A DNA stretch of 35,408 nt from Nocardia carnea (GCF_029869215.1 NZ_JARWPM010000107.1:1-35408), one strand, 5' to 3'; shown: positions 1 through 10,242, counted from the first letter of the stretch. The notes: a model not told the origin generated them from the sequence alone. Numbers and translations: made by a program.

Positions 1-220
<220 letters not shown>

Positions 221-574
221 CTACCCGTCACCCTCCAGCTCCCTGGCCCGGCGCAGTTTCGCCGGTGCGACCAGCCACCACGCGGCATCCAGCAGTTCCC
301 GCAAGTGCCCGGTATCGACCCGGTCGAGGTCGATGAGTATGTAGGGGTACCCGTCGTAGTGGGCGGTGGTGTAGAACGCCGGATCGCCGGAGGCCAGCAG
401 GGCCTGTTTCTCCGCCATCTCACAGCGCAGCACCAGACCACCCTCGGCTTCCGAGCGCAACCGGGCGAAACTCTTACCCGCCACCGTCAACGCCGGGGTC
501 CGGTAGGAGGTCGATTCCGCGACCTCCGGCAGCTCGGTGGCCAGGCGCACCACGTTCTCCCAGGTGAGGCTCAT
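221..574 (-). CDS. MmcQ/YjbR family protein
   Basis: A 117-residue protein of the MmcQ/YjbR family, small alpha/beta proteins of unknown biochemical role with a CyaY-like fold and suspected DNA binding. Family-like features are the N-terminal helix ending in ELPEVAES, the GKSFARLR strand, the segment LRCEMAEKQALLAS, the YDGYPYILIDL strand and the C-terminal DAAWWLVAPAKLRR helix. ATG at 574 is chosen because it fits the family start; the frame continues upstream only as low-quality sequence overlapping rsmB. It lies 76 bases downstream of rsmB on the same strand and may be read through from the def-fmt-rsmB operon. The family call is fairly sure; the cellular role is unknown. Confidence 0.8.
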   Translation of the reverse strand: MSLTWENVVRLATELPEVAESTSYRTPALTVAGKSFARLRSEAEGGLVLRCEMAEKQALLASGDPAFYTTAHYDGYPYILIDLDRVDTGHLRELLDAAWWLVAPAKLRRARELEGDG

Positions 575-650
575 GACGCCGAGTCTGCCCGGACCGGCGG
601 CGGCCGGCTTGGATATCCGTCGCCACCCGCGCCGTGTCCGACCCTTCGCG

Positions 651-2873
651 TTACCGCGGTTTCCGCAGCGCGGCCACGAACATCGCGTCGGTACCGTGCC
701 GGTGCGGCCACAACTGCGCCGTGGGACCGGCGCCGAGGCCGGTGACCCCGGGCAGCAGTTCCCGGGCGTCCAGCTGTTCGGCACCACTGCGACGGACGGT
801 ATCCGCCACTACCGCAACGGTTTCCGGGAGATGCGGCGAGCACGTCGAATAGACCACCACGCCACCGGGTCGCAGGAGTTCCCACGCGGCGGCCAGCAGC
901 TCCCGTTGCAGGGACACCAGCTCGGCGACGTCACCGGGGGTGCGCCGCCAGCGCGCCTCCGGACGGCGCCGTAGCGCGCCCAGCCCGGTGCACGGCGCAT
1001 CGACCAGGATCCGGTCGTAACCGGCGGTCAGCCCACTGGCGCGGCCGTCGGCGATATGCACATCGACCGGTAGCCCGCGGGTGGCCGACCGGACCAGTTC
1101 GGCGCGATGCGCGGCCGGTTCCACCGCGTCCACGCGGAAACCGTCGATCGCGGCGAGCGCGCCCAGTAGCGCGGCCTTACCGCCGGGGCCCGCGCACAGG
1201 TCCAGCCAGCGACCGGTATCGGCACCGTGCAACTGGGCGCGGGTGAGCGCGAGCGCTACGAGCTGACTGCCCTCGTCCTGGACCGCGGCCATCCCTTCAC
1301 GGACGGGCTCCAGCGCGCCCGGGTCGCCACCTTCGAGGTACACCGCGTACGGCGACCAACGCCCCTCCTCGCCGCCGGTGACCAGGGCGAGTTCTTCGGC
1401 GGTGATATCGCCGGGGCGGGCCACCAGATGCACCACCGGGCGGGCGTCGTCGGCCGCGAGCAGGTCTTTCAACTCGCCCGCGTCGGCGCCGAGCGCATCG
1501 GCGAATGCCTGCGCTATCCACGACGGGTGCGCGTATTCGAAACCGAGCCGCCCGATCGGATCACCGGGCGCCAGCCGCTCCACCCACTCCTGCGGCGACC
1601 GCTCGGTGACCCGGCGCAGTACCGCGTTGACGAAACCGGCACGACCGGAACCGGTTTCGGCGCGCGCCAGCTCCACCGAGGTGTGCACGGCCGCGTGCGG
1701 CTCGACCCGGGTCCGCAACAACTGATAGGCGCCGAGCCGCAGAATATCCAGCAGCGGACCGTCGATCTCCTCGATCCCACGACCCGCGCAGTCGGCGATC
1801 ACCGCGTCGAGCACACCGAGGGTGCGGCACGCCCCGTACGCGAGTTCGGTCGCCAATGCGGCATCACGGCCCTGCACGGAGTATTCGCGCAGCAACGCCG
1901 GGAGTACCAGGTTGGCGTAGGCGTCGCGCTCCCGGACCGCGCGCAGGGTCTCCAGCGCCACGGTACGAGCCGGATCCGCCACGGGGTTCGGATGCCGAGC
2001 GGAATCGCCACGTCCGCGTCGTGGTCCGCCCGCGCCGGCCCCCTGGCCGGTGCCCGCCCCCTGCTTTCCCGGACCGGGACGCCCGCGGTCGCTGTTTCCT
2101 CGGCCGGCCCCGTACCCCCCGCGGCCGGTGCCGCGGTCCGGCCGGGCGCTCCCCCGGTTTCCGGTCCGTGCCGGGGTATCCCCGCGCCGCCCGCCCGGGC
2201 CCCGCTCACCGCCGGGGCTCGGACCACGATCCGGGTGCCCGCCCGATCGATCGAAACCCGCCTCGATGCCGCGACCGGCAGCCGCGCGATCCCCCTGTGA
2301 GCGATCGCCGGAGCCCCGCTCGCCGCCTCGGCCCGCCTCCCGGTCCCGGCGCCCGGCCGACCGATCGGAGCCCGCCTCGGTGCCACGACCCGCTCCCGGG
2401 CGGTACCCCTGTCGGCGATTGTCCCGGTCCTGTCCACCGCGGTTCCGGCCCTGTTCGGCACCGGCGCGGCGATCTGTTCCCGGCTCCGCGCCGCGTCCTT
2501 GCTGTTCCCGACGAACGCCGGAACCCGCGCCCCGGGAACCTTGCCGATCACCGCCGGAACGCGCTCCCATACCGCCGTCCGCACCGCGGCCGCCCGGTGG
2601 TGCGCCGGCCGTTCGTTCGTGACCCGGCCGCCCGGCGCTGCGTTCGTCCCGGCCGCCGCCTCTCCGGGGCTCGCCGGCACCGGCTGCCCGGGACGTATCC
2701 CCGGGACGCTCACGGCCCCGATCGCGCGGGCTCGTACGCGAGCCGGAACCTCCATCGGCGCCGCTCCGCGCCCCGGTACCGGATTCGCGACCCGCATCGC
2801 GGGGACCGTCGCCGGGTTCGGGTTTCGGGTGGCGCCGGAATCCCCGCCGCTGCTCCCCGGCGGGGCCGGTCAT
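651..2873 (-). CDS. rsmB: 16S rRNA (cytosine-967-C5)-methyltransferase RsmB with long disordered N-terminus
   Basis: SAM-dependent m5C methyltransferase of 16S rRNA (RsmB/Sun/Fmu). Residues about 296-430 form a NusB-like RNA-binding domain; the Rossmann methyltransferase follows, with SAM motif LCAGPGGK, the PC motif DAPCTG (Cys628) and the TC motif YSTCSP (Cys678, the expected nucleophile). The core is about 445 residues, normal for the family. The first roughly 295 residues are an Arg/Gly/Asp/Pro-rich low-complexity region containing a 38-codon tandem duplication. ATG at 2873 is chosen because it overlaps the fmt stop as ATGA, showing translational coupling; the open frame extends further upstream only inside fmt. 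It follows def and fmt in one operon. Function is sure; the extension's role is not known. Confidence 0.93.
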   Translation of the reverse strand: MTGPAGEQRRGFRRHPKPEPGDGPRDAGRESGTGARSGADGGSGSRTSPRDRGRERPGDTSRAAGAGEPRRGGGRDERSAGRPGHERTAGAPPGGRGADGGMGARSGGDRQGSRGAGSGVRREQQGRGAEPGTDRRAGAEQGRNRGGQDRDNRRQGYRPGAGRGTEAGSDRSAGRRDREAGRGGERGSGDRSQGDRAAAGRGIEAGFDRSGGHPDRGPSPGGERGPGGRRGDTPARTGNRGSARPDRGTGRGGYGAGRGNSDRGRPGPGKQGAGTGQGAGAGGPRRGRGDSARHPNPVADPARTVALETLRAVRERDAYANLVLPALLREYSVQGRDAALATELAYGACRTLGVLDAVIADCAGRGIEEIDGPLLDILRLGAYQLLRTRVEPHAAVHTSVELARAETGSGRAGFVNAVLRRVTERSPQEWVERLAPGDPIGRLGFEYAHPSWIAQAFADALGADAGELKDLLAADDARPVVHLVARPGDITAEELALVTGGEEGRWSPYAVYLEGGDPGALEPVREGMAAVQDEGSQLVALALTRAQLHGADTGRWLDLCAGPGGKAALLGALAAIDGFRVDAVEPAAHRAELVRSATRGLPVDVHIADGRASGLTAGYDRILVDAPCTGLGALRRRPEARWRRTPGDVAELVSLQRELLAAAWELLRPGGVVVYSTCSPHLPETVAVVADTVRRSGAEQLDARELLPGVTGLGAGPTAQLWPHRHGTDAMFVAALRKPR
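2203..2430 (-). repeat. two imperfect 114-bp tandem repeats inside rsmB
   Basis: Units at about 2203-2316 and 2317-2430 align at a constant offset of 114 bases (38 codons), checked at three anchor points. They encode related segments beginning [12 protein letters not shown] and [12 protein letters not shown]. The multiple-of-three length keeps the frame, so the disordered RsmB N-terminus has grown by in-frame duplication. Confidence 0.8.
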
Positions 2874-3790
2874 TCGGCCACCGTGCCGGGTGCCAGGCGG
2901 GCGCCCCGCGCCCAATCCGATGCGGCCATCATCCGTTTGCCCTGCGGCTGGACCCGGTCCAGCCGTACCGCGGTGGTCGCGGTGCCGATGTAGACACCGG
3001 CTTTGCGGACCTCGATCTGCCCTTCCGGCAGTACTTCCTCGACCAATTCCACCGGGCCCAGTTTCAACCGGTTGCCGGCCACCGTCGTCCAGGCTCCCGG
3101 ATGAGGGGTGACCGACCGGATGGCGCGGCCGACAGCGAGCGCCGGCTGGTCCCAACGCACCTGAGCCGCTTCCACGGTGATCTTAGGCGCGTAGGAGACG
3201 CCGTCGGTGGATTGCGGAATCGCCTGCAGCGTACCGTCTTCCACGCCGTTCAAGGTTTGTTCCAGCAGTGCTGCCCCGCTCGCGGCCAGCCGGGTGAGCA
3301 GTTCACCCGCGGTATCGGTGACGGCGATCCGCTCGGTCACCACACCGTAGACCGGACCCGTGTCCAGCCCCTCCTCGATCCGGAAGGTCGACGCTCCGGT
3401 GATCTCGTCACCCGCGGCGATAGCGGCCTGTACCGGTGCGGCGCCGCGCCAGGCCGGCAGCAGCGAGAAGTGCAGATTGATCCAGCCGTGCCGCGGGATA
3501 TCGAGTACCTCGGCCGGCAGCAGGGCGCCGTAGGCGACCACCGGACAGCAGTCCGGCGCCAGTTGTTTCAGGGCATCGGCGAATTCGGGATCGGCCGGTT
3601 TACGCGGGGTGAGCACGGGGATGCCGTGCTCGTCGGCCACCTGCCCGACCGGTGAGCGCTGCAGTGTGCGGCCGCGGCCGGCCACGGCGTCCGGACGGGT
3701 CAGCACGGCGACCACCTCGTGCCGGGAGGCGATCAACCGGCGCAGCGAGGGAACCGCGGGGTCGGGGGTGCCGGCGAAAACGATCCGCAT
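2870..3790 (-). CDS. fmt: methionyl-tRNA formyltransferase
   Basis: Transfers a formyl group from 10-formyl-THF to Met-tRNA(fMet), making the initiator for translation in the cytoplasm. The 306 residues match the usual length. An N-terminal Rossmann-type formyltransferase domain starts [16 protein letters not shown] and carries the catalytic set N105 and H107 in INLHFSLLP plus D143 in GLDTGP; the C-terminal OB-like tRNA-binding domain follows from about residue 205. The ATG shares one base with the def stop (TGATG) and the fmt TGA overlaps the rsmB ATG, so def-fmt-rsmB is a tightly coupled operon pairing formylation of the initiator with its later removal. Confidence 0.97.
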   Translation of the reverse strand: MRIVFAGTPDPAVPSLRRLIASRHEVVAVLTRPDAVAGRGRTLQRSPVGQVADEHGIPVLTPRKPADPEFADALKQLAPDCCPVVAYGALLPAEVLDIPRHGWINLHFSLLPAWRGAAPVQAAIAAGDEITGASTFRIEEGLDTGPVYGVVTERIAVTDTAGELLTRLAASGAALLEQTLNGVEDGTLQAIPQSTDGVSYAPKITVEAAQVRWDQPALAVGRAIRSVTPHPGAWTTVAGNRLKLGPVELVEEVLPEGQIEVRKAGVYIGTATTAVRLDRVQPQGKRMMAASDWARGARLAPGTVAE

Positions 3791-4332
3791 CAGCGGTCCC
3801 GCTCGGCCAGCGCGCGACTCGGCCGGACGGTGATCCCCGCGGTGAACCAGTCGGATTCCCGGATGGTGCGCATGGCCTGTTTGCGGGCTGACGGATCCAG
3901 CCGATCGATGAACAAGGTGCCGTCGAGATGATCGGTTTCGTGCTGCACGCAGCGGGCCAGCAGCCCTTCGGCCGTGAACTCGACGGGCGCACCGGTCATA
4001 TCCACCCCGCTCGCCCGGATCCGCATGGCCCGGCGCGTATCGTGATTGACCCCCGGGATGGACAGGCAGCCTTCCGGGCCGATCTGTTCCTCGTCGTCCA
4101 GCGCCGTCCAGACCGGGTTGATCAGGTGGCCGCGGGCGTCACCGGTGTCGTAGACGAATACCCGCAGGCCGACCCCGATCTGCGGCGCGGCCATCCCGAC
4201 CCCGCCGTCGTCGTACATGGTGTCGGTCAGATCGGTTACCAGCTGCCGCAGTTCGGGGCCGAAATCGGTCACCTCGCTCGCGCGGGCTCGCAGGATCGGA
4301 TCGCCGAACAGGCGGACGGACTGGACGGTCAC
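3790..4332 (-). CDS. def: peptide deformylase
   Basis: Metal-dependent hydrolase that removes the N-formyl group from nascent proteins at the ribosome. All three family motifs are present: GVGMAAPQ (residues 44-51; motif 1 is usually GxGLAAPQ, here Met replaces Leu), EGCLS with metal ligand C89, and QHETDHLDG with ligands H131 and H135 and catalytic E132. The 180-residue length is normal for actinobacterial forms with a short C-terminal extension. The start gives the expected [14 protein letters not shown] amino end. The stop shares a base with the fmt start. Identification is secure. Confidence 0.97.
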   Translation of the reverse strand: MTVQSVRLFGDPILRARASEVTDFGPELRQLVTDLTDTMYDDGGVGMAAPQIGVGLRVFVYDTGDARGHLINPVWTALDDEEQIGPEGCLSIPGVNHDTRRAMRIRASGVDMTGAPVEFTAEGLLARCVQHETDHLDGTLFIDRLDPSARKQAMRTIRESDWFTAGITVRPSRALAERDR

Positions 4333-4465
4333 AGTGGGCTCCCGAGGACATGAGAAGGCAGGAAAGTCTCCATTCTAGGTGGCGCGGATCCGCCCGCACG
4401 CACACACGGCCGCCGGCCCCGGACCGGCTCGCCGCCGTCCGCCACGTGCGGATTCGCCGAACCGT

Positions 4466-5494
4466 TCAGATATTGCCGCCGATGACGACCTGCGGGATAC
4501 CGGTGCCGAGCGCGACCGGCAGACATACCGGGCTCGGCGCATGCCGCGGGTCCAGCGCCCCGAGCAGCAGCTGCGCCACGAACGGGTCGTAGACCATATG
4601 GAAATGCCCGGTGAGATCCGCCGGGCAGCGGTCCTGGATCACGATGTTCTCCGCGCCGGGGCCGCGTAGCGCGATATTGCCGAACGGCTGGATCATCTCG
4701 TCGACCCGGCTGCCGATGGTGACGTACCGGACGCCGGGCACCGTATCGCCACCGGCGTTCAGCTCGAGCATGAACGGTGACCCCTCCGCCTGCTGCACCG
4801 CGGCCACCGAGATCACCTTTTCGGCGAGGGCCAGCGCGCCGGGAATCTGCTGGGCCGCGGGTACCAGCCCGTACATCACCCCGCCGTAACTGGGCGAGGC
4901 GAGACCGACCCAGGTGCCGACAGCGGGCGCACCCCCGAGCTTGTTGATGTAGTACCGGGTCACATTGGCGCCCTGCGAGAAACCCACCAGGTCGACCTGA
5001 GCGGCCCCGGTGGCGGCGCGCACCGCGGTGACGAATCCGGCGATCTGATGGGCACTGAGCACGATGTCCTCGGTGCCGAAACTGGTGGCCCCGGGTTTAC
5101 CGCCGTAGTTCAGCGCGAAAACGCAGTAACCCGCGTCCACCAGCCGGGGCCCGATGGCCGACCAGTCGGTGTAGGCGCTCGCGTCGGTGCCGTGGGCGAG
5201 GATCACCGGGCGCGGATGCGCCGCGTCCGGGACACAACCGAAATCGTTCGCTCCCCGGGGCACCGCGGCGGGGTGATTCTTCATGTACAGCACCGCGCCG
5301 AGGTGGTCGGGCTGCGGCGGCGCCCACTCGGTCGGTACTTCCGGGGGAAGGTAGCCGGGAGGTTGGGCGGTGCCGGTCGTTGTCCCGAGCAGCACCGACC
5401 CAGCCAGTGCGACCGCGACGGTGAGCAGGCGGCGGGACGGCACGCCGTCCCCCACGCCGCGCCGTCCCATCCACCGTCGAAATCGTTTCACCAC
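4466..5494 (-). CDS. secreted lipase/esterase, class 2 lipase-like alpha/beta hydrolase
   Basis: An exported alpha/beta-hydrolase of the bacterial class 2 lipase type. After a basic N-terminus with SRRLLTVA and a hydrophobic stretch (about residues 22-42) comes a likely signal-peptide cleavage near GTAQPP; the twin Arg leaves Tat export possible. Catalytic features are the oxyanion segment ILAHGTDAS, the nucleophile elbow GFSQG (Ser173) and a late HFHMV histidine. Paired cysteines suit an extracellular protein. GTG at 5494 is preferred because GGAAG lies just upstream; a GTG at 5527 is also open. It stands between the PadR gene and def with gaps on both sides, so it is probably transcribed alone. 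The substrate, acyl ester or triglyceride, cannot be told from sequence. Confidence 0.82.
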   Translation of the reverse strand: MVKRFRRWMGRRGVGDGVPSRRLLTVAVALAGSVLLGTTTGTAQPPGYLPPEVPTEWAPPQPDHLGAVLYMKNHPAAVPRGANDFGCVPDAAHPRPVILAHGTDASAYTDWSAIGPRLVDAGYCVFALNYGGKPGATSFGTEDIVLSAHQIAGFVTAVRAATGAAQVDLVGFSQGANVTRYYINKLGGAPAVGTWVGLASPSYGGVMYGLVPAAQQIPGALALAEKVISVAAVQQAEGSPFMLELNAGGDTVPGVRYVTIGSRVDEMIQPFGNIALRGPGAENIVIQDRCPADLTGHFHMVYDPFVAQLLLGALDPRHAPSPVCLPVALGTGIPQVVIGGNI

Positions 5495-5553
5495 ATAATC
5501 TTCCACCCTGCCGCCGCGCGGGAACACCGGGGGACGAGGTCTTGATCACCCCG

Positions 5554-6210
5554 TTACTTCCCGGTCTCCTCGTCGTCGGCGAGGATGCGGTACAAGGCTT
5601 TCCGGGATTCGGTGAGCACCTCGGCCGCCTTGGCGGCCTGTTCCGGAGTGCCGACCGCCGCGACCTGCGCGGCAGCCCCCATGAGCGCCCCGATGAGAGC
5701 GCGGAGATCGCCGGTGTGCGCACCGGCTCCCTCCTTCACCTCGGCCCACGGATCGCCGAGTTCGGTGCGATGTTCGGCGACATGGGTGACACCTGTCTCG
5801 GTCAGTTGCGCGGTTTTCCGGCCGGCGACCTTCTCGACGGTGATCAATCCCTCGTCTTCCAACTGGGACAGTGCGGGATACACGGACCCCGGGCTGGGAC
5901 GCCACAGATCGTCACTGCGTTCCCGGATCTGCTGGATCAGCTCGTAACCGTGCATCGGACGTTCGGCGAGCAGGAGCAGAATCGCCGCCCGCACATCACC
6001 GCGCCTGCCGCGGCCGCCGCGACCCCGGCCGCGGCCGAAGCCCGGCCCGAAATCGGGGCCGAACCCGCGCCCGAAACCCGGGCCGAAACCGGGACCGCCG
6101 AATCCGGGCGGACCACCGTGCCGGAAGCCGGGACGGCCCCCACGCTCGGCGTCCGGACCGTGGCGACGGGCCCAGCGCAATCGCTCCTTGCGCATATCCA
6201 TGTTCTCCAT
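5554..6210 (-). CDS. PadR family transcriptional regulator with Gly/Phe/Arg-rich N-terminus
   Basis: Winged-helix repressor of the PadR family (218 residues). The domain at about residues 70-140 shows RGDVRAAILLLLAERPMHGYELIQ, written here in parts as RGDVRAAILL and PMHGYELI, then PSPGSVYPALSQLEDEGLI, the hallmark wing and recognition helix; a C-terminal helical dimerisation region follows. Residues 22-70 are a GFGPGFGRG-type low-complexity stretch seen in many actinobacterial PadR proteins. ATG at 6210 is chosen because AGGAGG sits six bases upstream. A perfect 14-base palindrome 40 bases upstream suggests autoregulation. It lies between priA and the lipase gene, either of which could be a target. 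The effector is unknown. Confidence 0.9.
   Translation of the reverse strand: MENMDMRKERLRWARRHGPDAERGGRPGFRHGGPPGFGGPGFGPGFGRGFGPDFGPGFGRGRGRGGRGRRGDVRAAILLLLAERPMHGYELIQQIRERSDDLWRPSPGSVYPALSQLEDEGLITVEKVAGRKTAQLTETGVTHVAEHRTELGDPWAEVKEGAGAHTGDLRALIGALMGAAAQVAAVGTPEQAAKAAEVLTESRKALYRILADDEETGK
6040..6115 (-). repeat. 12-base repeats encoding GFGP units
   Basis: Runs of imperfect units coding for Gly-Phe-Gly-Pro/Arg sit inside the PadR gene. They produce the low-complexity N-terminal stretch and keep the reading frame, so length may vary between strains. Confidence 0.6.
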
Positions 6211-6249
6211 TGCAGCCTCCTGAGCTACTCGATCGGTTTGCATAGCATC

Positions 6250-6263
6250 GACGATATATCGTC
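6250..6263. promoter_or_regulatory. 14-bp perfect palindrome, likely PadR operator
   Basis: GACGATATATCGTC reads identically on both strands and stands in an AT-rich island 40 bases upstream of the PadR start. PadR regulators commonly bind AT-rich palindromes of this kind in their own promoters, so autorepression is inferred. No second copy was noticed near priA, the lipase gene or elsewhere in the window. Confidence 0.6.
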
Positions 6264-6338
6264 AATCTATCCAACACAACCCACTCTCGAATATTCCGTC
6301 GCAAAAGCCGCCGCCGGAGGCGGCGACATGGATCCAGC

Positions 6339-8903
6339 TCAGCCGATGTCGAGGGGGTCTATCTGTATCCGCGCGGGGGCCTCGGTCCGCTGACTGCTGC
6401 GGACTGCCTGCGCCGCCGTGAGCGCACGGGTGAGCGCCGCCCCCTGCGACCGCGGAGCGCGTAACAGCACCCGCTCCACTTCCACCGCACTCCCCCGCTC
6501 GTCCTCGGCACGCGATCCCGACGGTTTGCGGGCGGTGGGAGGCAGCGGCACCGGACCCAGCACCTCCACCTCGGCCGGGAGATCGGTGACGGCGAGGAGT
6601 TCGGAAATCGCGTCGGGGGTTCCGTCGACCGCGGCCATACGCGCCGCCGGCGGGAATCCGACCTCCGCCCGCTGGGCCAGTTCGGCGGCAGCGTGCCCCG
6701 CAGGATCCCAGCGCAGCAACGCCTGGACGGTCGGCACGGCCGGGTCCGCCATCACCAGCACGCGGCCCCCGGCTTTCACGAGAGCCGCGGCACCCAGCCA
6801 GCGGCGCAGCGTGTCCTCGGCGGCCCGGAGGTCGGCGCGCCCGAGCAGCGCCCAGCCGTCGAGGAGCAGGCCGACCCCGTAACCGCCGGTCAGTAGCGGT
6901 TCGGCCCCGACAGTGGCCACCACCACCTGCGCACCGGGCTGCACGGTATCCAGCATCGCGGCGCCGCTCGAGCCACGGATCGGCACTCCGGGGAAGGCCC
7001 GGCCCAGTTCCTCCGCGGTGCGGGCGGCGCCGATGACCACGGCACGCAGTACCCGCCCACCGCAGGCCGGGCAGCGGAAGGCGGCCTCGGTACGGCCGCA
7101 CCACCGGCATGCCGGACTATGCGCGACCTGCGCAGACGGATCCGCAGGGCCCTCCGGCAACGAAAGCGGCCCGACGCAGCGCCGGCAGCGGGCGGGGGTC
7201 CGGCATTTGGTGCATGCCAGGGCCGGGACGTAACCGCGCCGCGGCACCTGCACCAGGACGGCTTCGCCCGCGGCCAGTGCCCGCCGGGCGGCGGCGAAGG
7301 CCTCGGCGGGAATCCGGACCGCGCGCGCGATCGGGTCGCGGTCGAGTGCGGCCTCGGAATCTCCGGGCGCCCCGATCCGCGGTGACGCCGCCCGGACGGT
7401 GGCCCGGTCGGCGAGCAGATCGTGTGCCCAGCCCGATTCCACCACCGCCTGCACCTCCGCGGTGCGGGCGAATCCGGCGGCCACGAACGCCGCACCGGTG
7501 TCGTGTGACCGCAGCATCGCCACGTCCCGTGCGTGCGGGTAGGGCGCGCGGGGTTCGGCGTAGGTGTCGTCGCCGTCGTCCCAGAGCGCGATCAGCCCCA
7601 GGTCCGTCGCGGGCGCGAAGACAGCACTGCGGGTGCCGACGACCACCCGCGCGGTTCCGCGGAGCACTGCCAGCCAGCGCCGGTAACGCGCCGCCGGGCC
7701 GAGCCCGGCCGATAGGCCGACCGCCGCGTCACCGACCAGCGAATGGCATTCCCGCAGCACCCGGTCGAGATCGCGCTGATCGGGAACCATCAGGATCGCG
7801 CTCCGCCCGCCGGCAACGACGATCGCGGCGAGTTCGGCGAGCCGGCGCGCCCAATCCTCGCCGGGCAGCGCCTGCCAGGCCGCGCGCGCACCACGGCGGC
7901 CGGCGAGAGCGGTGAGAAAGGATTCGCCGTGCCGATACCGTCGCCACGCCGCGACGTCCACGCCTGCCGGAACAGCTCCGGCATCGTCTCGCGGCCGGCC
8001 GGACCGCCCTTCGACACCCGCTGCCCCCTGCTCGAATCGATCCGGCTGCACGCCCGCCGAATCGCTTGTCTCCGCGGGTTCGGTCGCGTGCTCTGTCTTC
8101 TCGCCCGGCTCCCCGGCCGTCTCCCGCCGGACCACAGCGACAGATGCATCGACCGATCTATCGCATGTCCCCTCGGGTGCGCCTCCTATCGACGGCACCC
8201 GGTCCGGCATCTGCCGGGCGTCTCCCCCGCTCTGCTCGGTACCTTGCGCTGGCCGGCCGGCCTCGAACGGCGGTCGGACGTCGTCGACAGGAGTACCCGC
8301 ATGAGCCGCCGGCCGGGGGCCTGCACAGCCTCCAGCCGGCTCGGCATCGGACGCGGGGGCCGGGCCGGGTGGCCGATGTGGCCCCATTTCGTCAGGTGCC
8401 GCCCGGGTGACTTCGCCCGGCTCGTTCTTCCCGCGCCCGCCGTTCTCCACTCGCGCGTGCCGGGGCGGGATCGCCAGGCGCAGGACGTCGGCACGGGTGC
8501 CGGCGCAGCGCGCCGCCACCGTGGTGGCGAGCCGCAGGATCTCCGGGGTGAGCACCTGTTCGGCAGAGACGACGCGCTCCAGCCGGACCAGTTTGCCCGG
8601 ATGCTCCGATTCGGTGTGCCGGGAGAGCAGATAGCCGTCCACCAACCGCCCGGCGAAACGCACCCGGACGCGCACCCCGGGCCGGGCGATCTCGTCCAGT
8701 TCCGGAGGCACCAGGTAGTCGAAGTCGCGGTCCAGGTGCGCGGGGGTGAGCAGCGGTAGGACCCGGGCGATCGGATGCGAAACGGGTGGCTGCCCGGCCG
8801 GAACGGTTTTCTTCGCCGGCCGCGCCGTAGCCGGCGTCCTCGAACGCGCGGACACCCCCGGCGACTCGGCGTCACCGGGGGTGTCGGCGGCAGTTCGGGG
8901 CAC
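6339..8903 (-). CDS. priA: primosomal protein N' (PriA), helicase-inactive actinobacterial type
   Basis: Replication-restart protein PriA. The N-terminal 3'-DNA-binding domain (about residues 43-150, with LDRDFDYLVP) and the eight-Cys zinc module (C564, C567, C573, C576, C599, C602, C611, C614) are intact. The helicase motor is degenerate: no GxTGSGKT Walker A is visible and the DEEH box position reads WDDGDD (441-446). Loss of helicase motifs is known for actinobacterial PriA. Residues about 152-315 are a disordered, charged linker, making the protein about 850 residues against about 655 in M. tuberculosis. The start is uncertain: GTG at 8903, 13 bases after the metK stop, or GTG at 8855; neither has a clear SD. 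Confidence 0.88.
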   Translation of the reverse strand: MPRTAADTPGDAESPGVSARSRTPATARPAKKTVPAGQPPVSHPIARVLPLLTPAHLDRDFDYLVPPELDEIARPGVRVRVRFAGRLVDGYLLSRHTESEHPGKLVRLERVVSAEQVLTPEILRLATTVAARCAGTRADVLRLAIPPRHARVENGGRGKNEPGEVTRAAPDEMGPHRPPGPAPASDAEPAGGCAGPRPAAHAGTPVDDVRPPFEAGRPAQGTEQSGGDARQMPDRVPSIGGAPEGTCDRSVDASVAVVRRETAGEPGEKTEHATEPAETSDSAGVQPDRFEQGAAGVEGRSGRPRDDAGAVPAGVDVAAWRRYRHGESFLTALAGRRGARAAWQALPGEDWARRLAELAAIVVAGGRSAILMVPDQRDLDRVLRECHSLVGDAAVGLSAGLGPAARYRRWLAVLRGTARVVVGTRSAVFAPATDLGLIALWDDGDDTYAEPRAPYPHARDVAMLRSHDTGAAFVAAGFARTAEVQAVVESGWAHDLLADRATVRAASPRIGAPGDSEAALDRDPIARAVRIPAEAFAAARRALAAGEAVLVQVPRRGYVPALACTKCRTPARCRRCVGPLSLPEGPADPSAQVAHSPACRWCGRTEAAFRCPACGGRVLRAVVIGAARTAEELGRAFPGVPIRGSSGAAMLDTVQPGAQVVVATVGAEPLLTGGYGVGLLLDGWALLGRADLRAAEDTLRRWLGAAALVKAGGRVLVMADPAVPTVQALLRWDPAGHAAAELAQRAEVGFPPAARMAAVDGTPDAISELLAVTDLPAEVEVLGPVPLPPTARKPSGSRAEDERGSAVEVERVLLRAPRSQGAALTRALTAAQAVRSSQRTEAPARIQIDPLDIG

Positions 8904-8916
8904 GCGCGACGCGGAC

Positions 8917-10128
8917 CTACAGACCCGCGGCGGCGCGCAGCTTGTCCGCGCGGTCGGTGCGCTCCCAGGGCAGGTCGATATCGGTGCGGCCGAAATGCCC
9001 GTAGGCCGCGGTCGGCGCGTAGATCGGACGCAGCAGGTCCAGGTCGCGGATGATGGCGCCGGGGCGCAGATCGAACACCTCGGTGATGGCCGCCGAGATC
9101 CGGGCCGGATCGGCCTTCTCGGTGCCGAAGGTCTCCACGAACAGGCCCACCGGGGCGGCCTTGCCGATCGCGTACGCCACCTGCACCTCGACCTTTTCCG
9201 CCAGGCCCGCGGCAACCACGTTCTTGGCGACCCAGCGCATGGCGTAGGCGGCCGAGCGGTCGACCTTGGACGGATCCTTGCCGGAGAACGCGCCGCCGCC
9301 GTGGCGGGCCATCCCACCGTAGGTGTCGACGATGATCTTGCGGCCGGTCAGGCCCGCGTCGCCCATCGGGCCGCCGAGGACGAACTTGCCGGTGGGGTTG
9401 ACCAGCAGCCGGATATCGGAGGTGTCCAGGTCCGGGATATCGATATCGGCCAGTACCGCTTCGACGACCTTCTCCCGGATATCGGGCGCCAGCAGATTGT
9501 CGAGATCGATATCGGCGGCGTGCTGGGTCGAGACGACGACGGTATCCAGGCGGACCGCGCGGTCACCCTCGTATTCGATGGTGACCTGGGTTTTGCCGTC
9601 GGGCCGCAGATACGGCAGCACGCCGGTCTTGCGGACCTCGGTGAGCTTGCGGGACAGGCGGTGCGCCAGTGCGATCGGCAGCGGCATGAGCTCCGGGGTG
9701 TCGGTATTGGCGTAACCGAACATCAGGCCCTGGTCGCCGGCGCCCTGTTGTTCGATCTCGTCATCGGAGCCGCCGACCCGCGCCTCATGCGAGGTGTCGA
9801 CACCTTGTGCGATATCGGGCGATTGGGCCCCGATCGCCACATTGACACCGCACGAGTTGCCGTCGAAACCCTTGGCCGAGGAGTCGTATCCGATCTCCAG
9901 GATCTTCTCGCGCACGATATGCGGGATATCCGCGTACGCCTCGGTGGTGACCTCGCCCGCGACGTGCACCTGACCGGTGGTCACGAGGGTTTCCACGGCG
10001 ACCCGGCTGCGCGGATCCTGGGCGAGCAGGGAGTCGAGGATGGAATCGCTGATGGCATCACAGATCTTGTCCGGGTGACCCTCGGTCACGGACTCACTGG
10101 TGAATAGCCGGCTACCGGACGTGCGCAC
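8917..10128 (-). CDS. metK: S-adenosylmethionine synthetase
   Basis: Makes SAM from methionine and ATP in the cytoplasm, feeding methyltransferases such as RsmB and RsmD in this window. At 403 residues it equals the M. tuberculosis enzyme. Visible motifs are [12 protein letters not shown] near the N-terminus, [18 protein letters not shown], and the P-loop-like [22 protein letters not shown] at 10128 is preferred because AGAGGG precedes it by five bases and the length fits; an in-frame TTG at 10146 is less likely. It heads a leftward unit with priA, which starts just past its stop. A 460-base gap upstream holds its promoter. Confidence 0.97.
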   Translation of the reverse strand: MRTSGSRLFTSESVTEGHPDKICDAISDSILDSLLAQDPRSRVAVETLVTTGQVHVAGEVTTEAYADIPHIVREKILEIGYDSSAKGFDGNSCGVNVAIGAQSPDIAQGVDTSHEARVGGSDDEIEQQGAGDQGLMFGYANTDTPELMPLPIALAHRLSRKLTEVRKTGVLPYLRPDGKTQVTIEYEGDRAVRLDTVVVSTQHAADIDLDNLLAPDIREKVVEAVLADIDIPDLDTSDIRLLVNPTGKFVLGGPMGDAGLTGRKIIVDTYGGMARHGGGAFSGKDPSKVDRSAAYAMRWVAKNVVAAGLAEKVEVQVAYAIGKAAPVGLFVETFGTEKADPARISAAITEVFDLRPGAIIRDLDLLRPIYAPTAAYGHFGRTDIDLPWERTDRADKLRAAAGL

Positions 10129-10218
10129 AGTTTCCCTCTTCCTCAACGGTTACTCGTGTCCCGGATATGGACCGTAGCGCACGGCTCCGGTCGCGACCCT
10201 GGACTCCCAGACTATTAG

Positions 10219-10242
10219 AACGCGCGGCGGGTTTGTGGTTCC
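10219..10242 (-). promoter_or_regulatory. possible ECF sigma (SigE/SigH-like) promoter for metK
   Basis: On the minus strand GGAAC is followed after 15 bases by CGTT, resembling mycobacterial SigE/SigH promoters. It lies about 90 bases upstream of the metK GTG. Spacing and match are reasonable but such short motifs also occur by chance. Confidence 0.3.
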
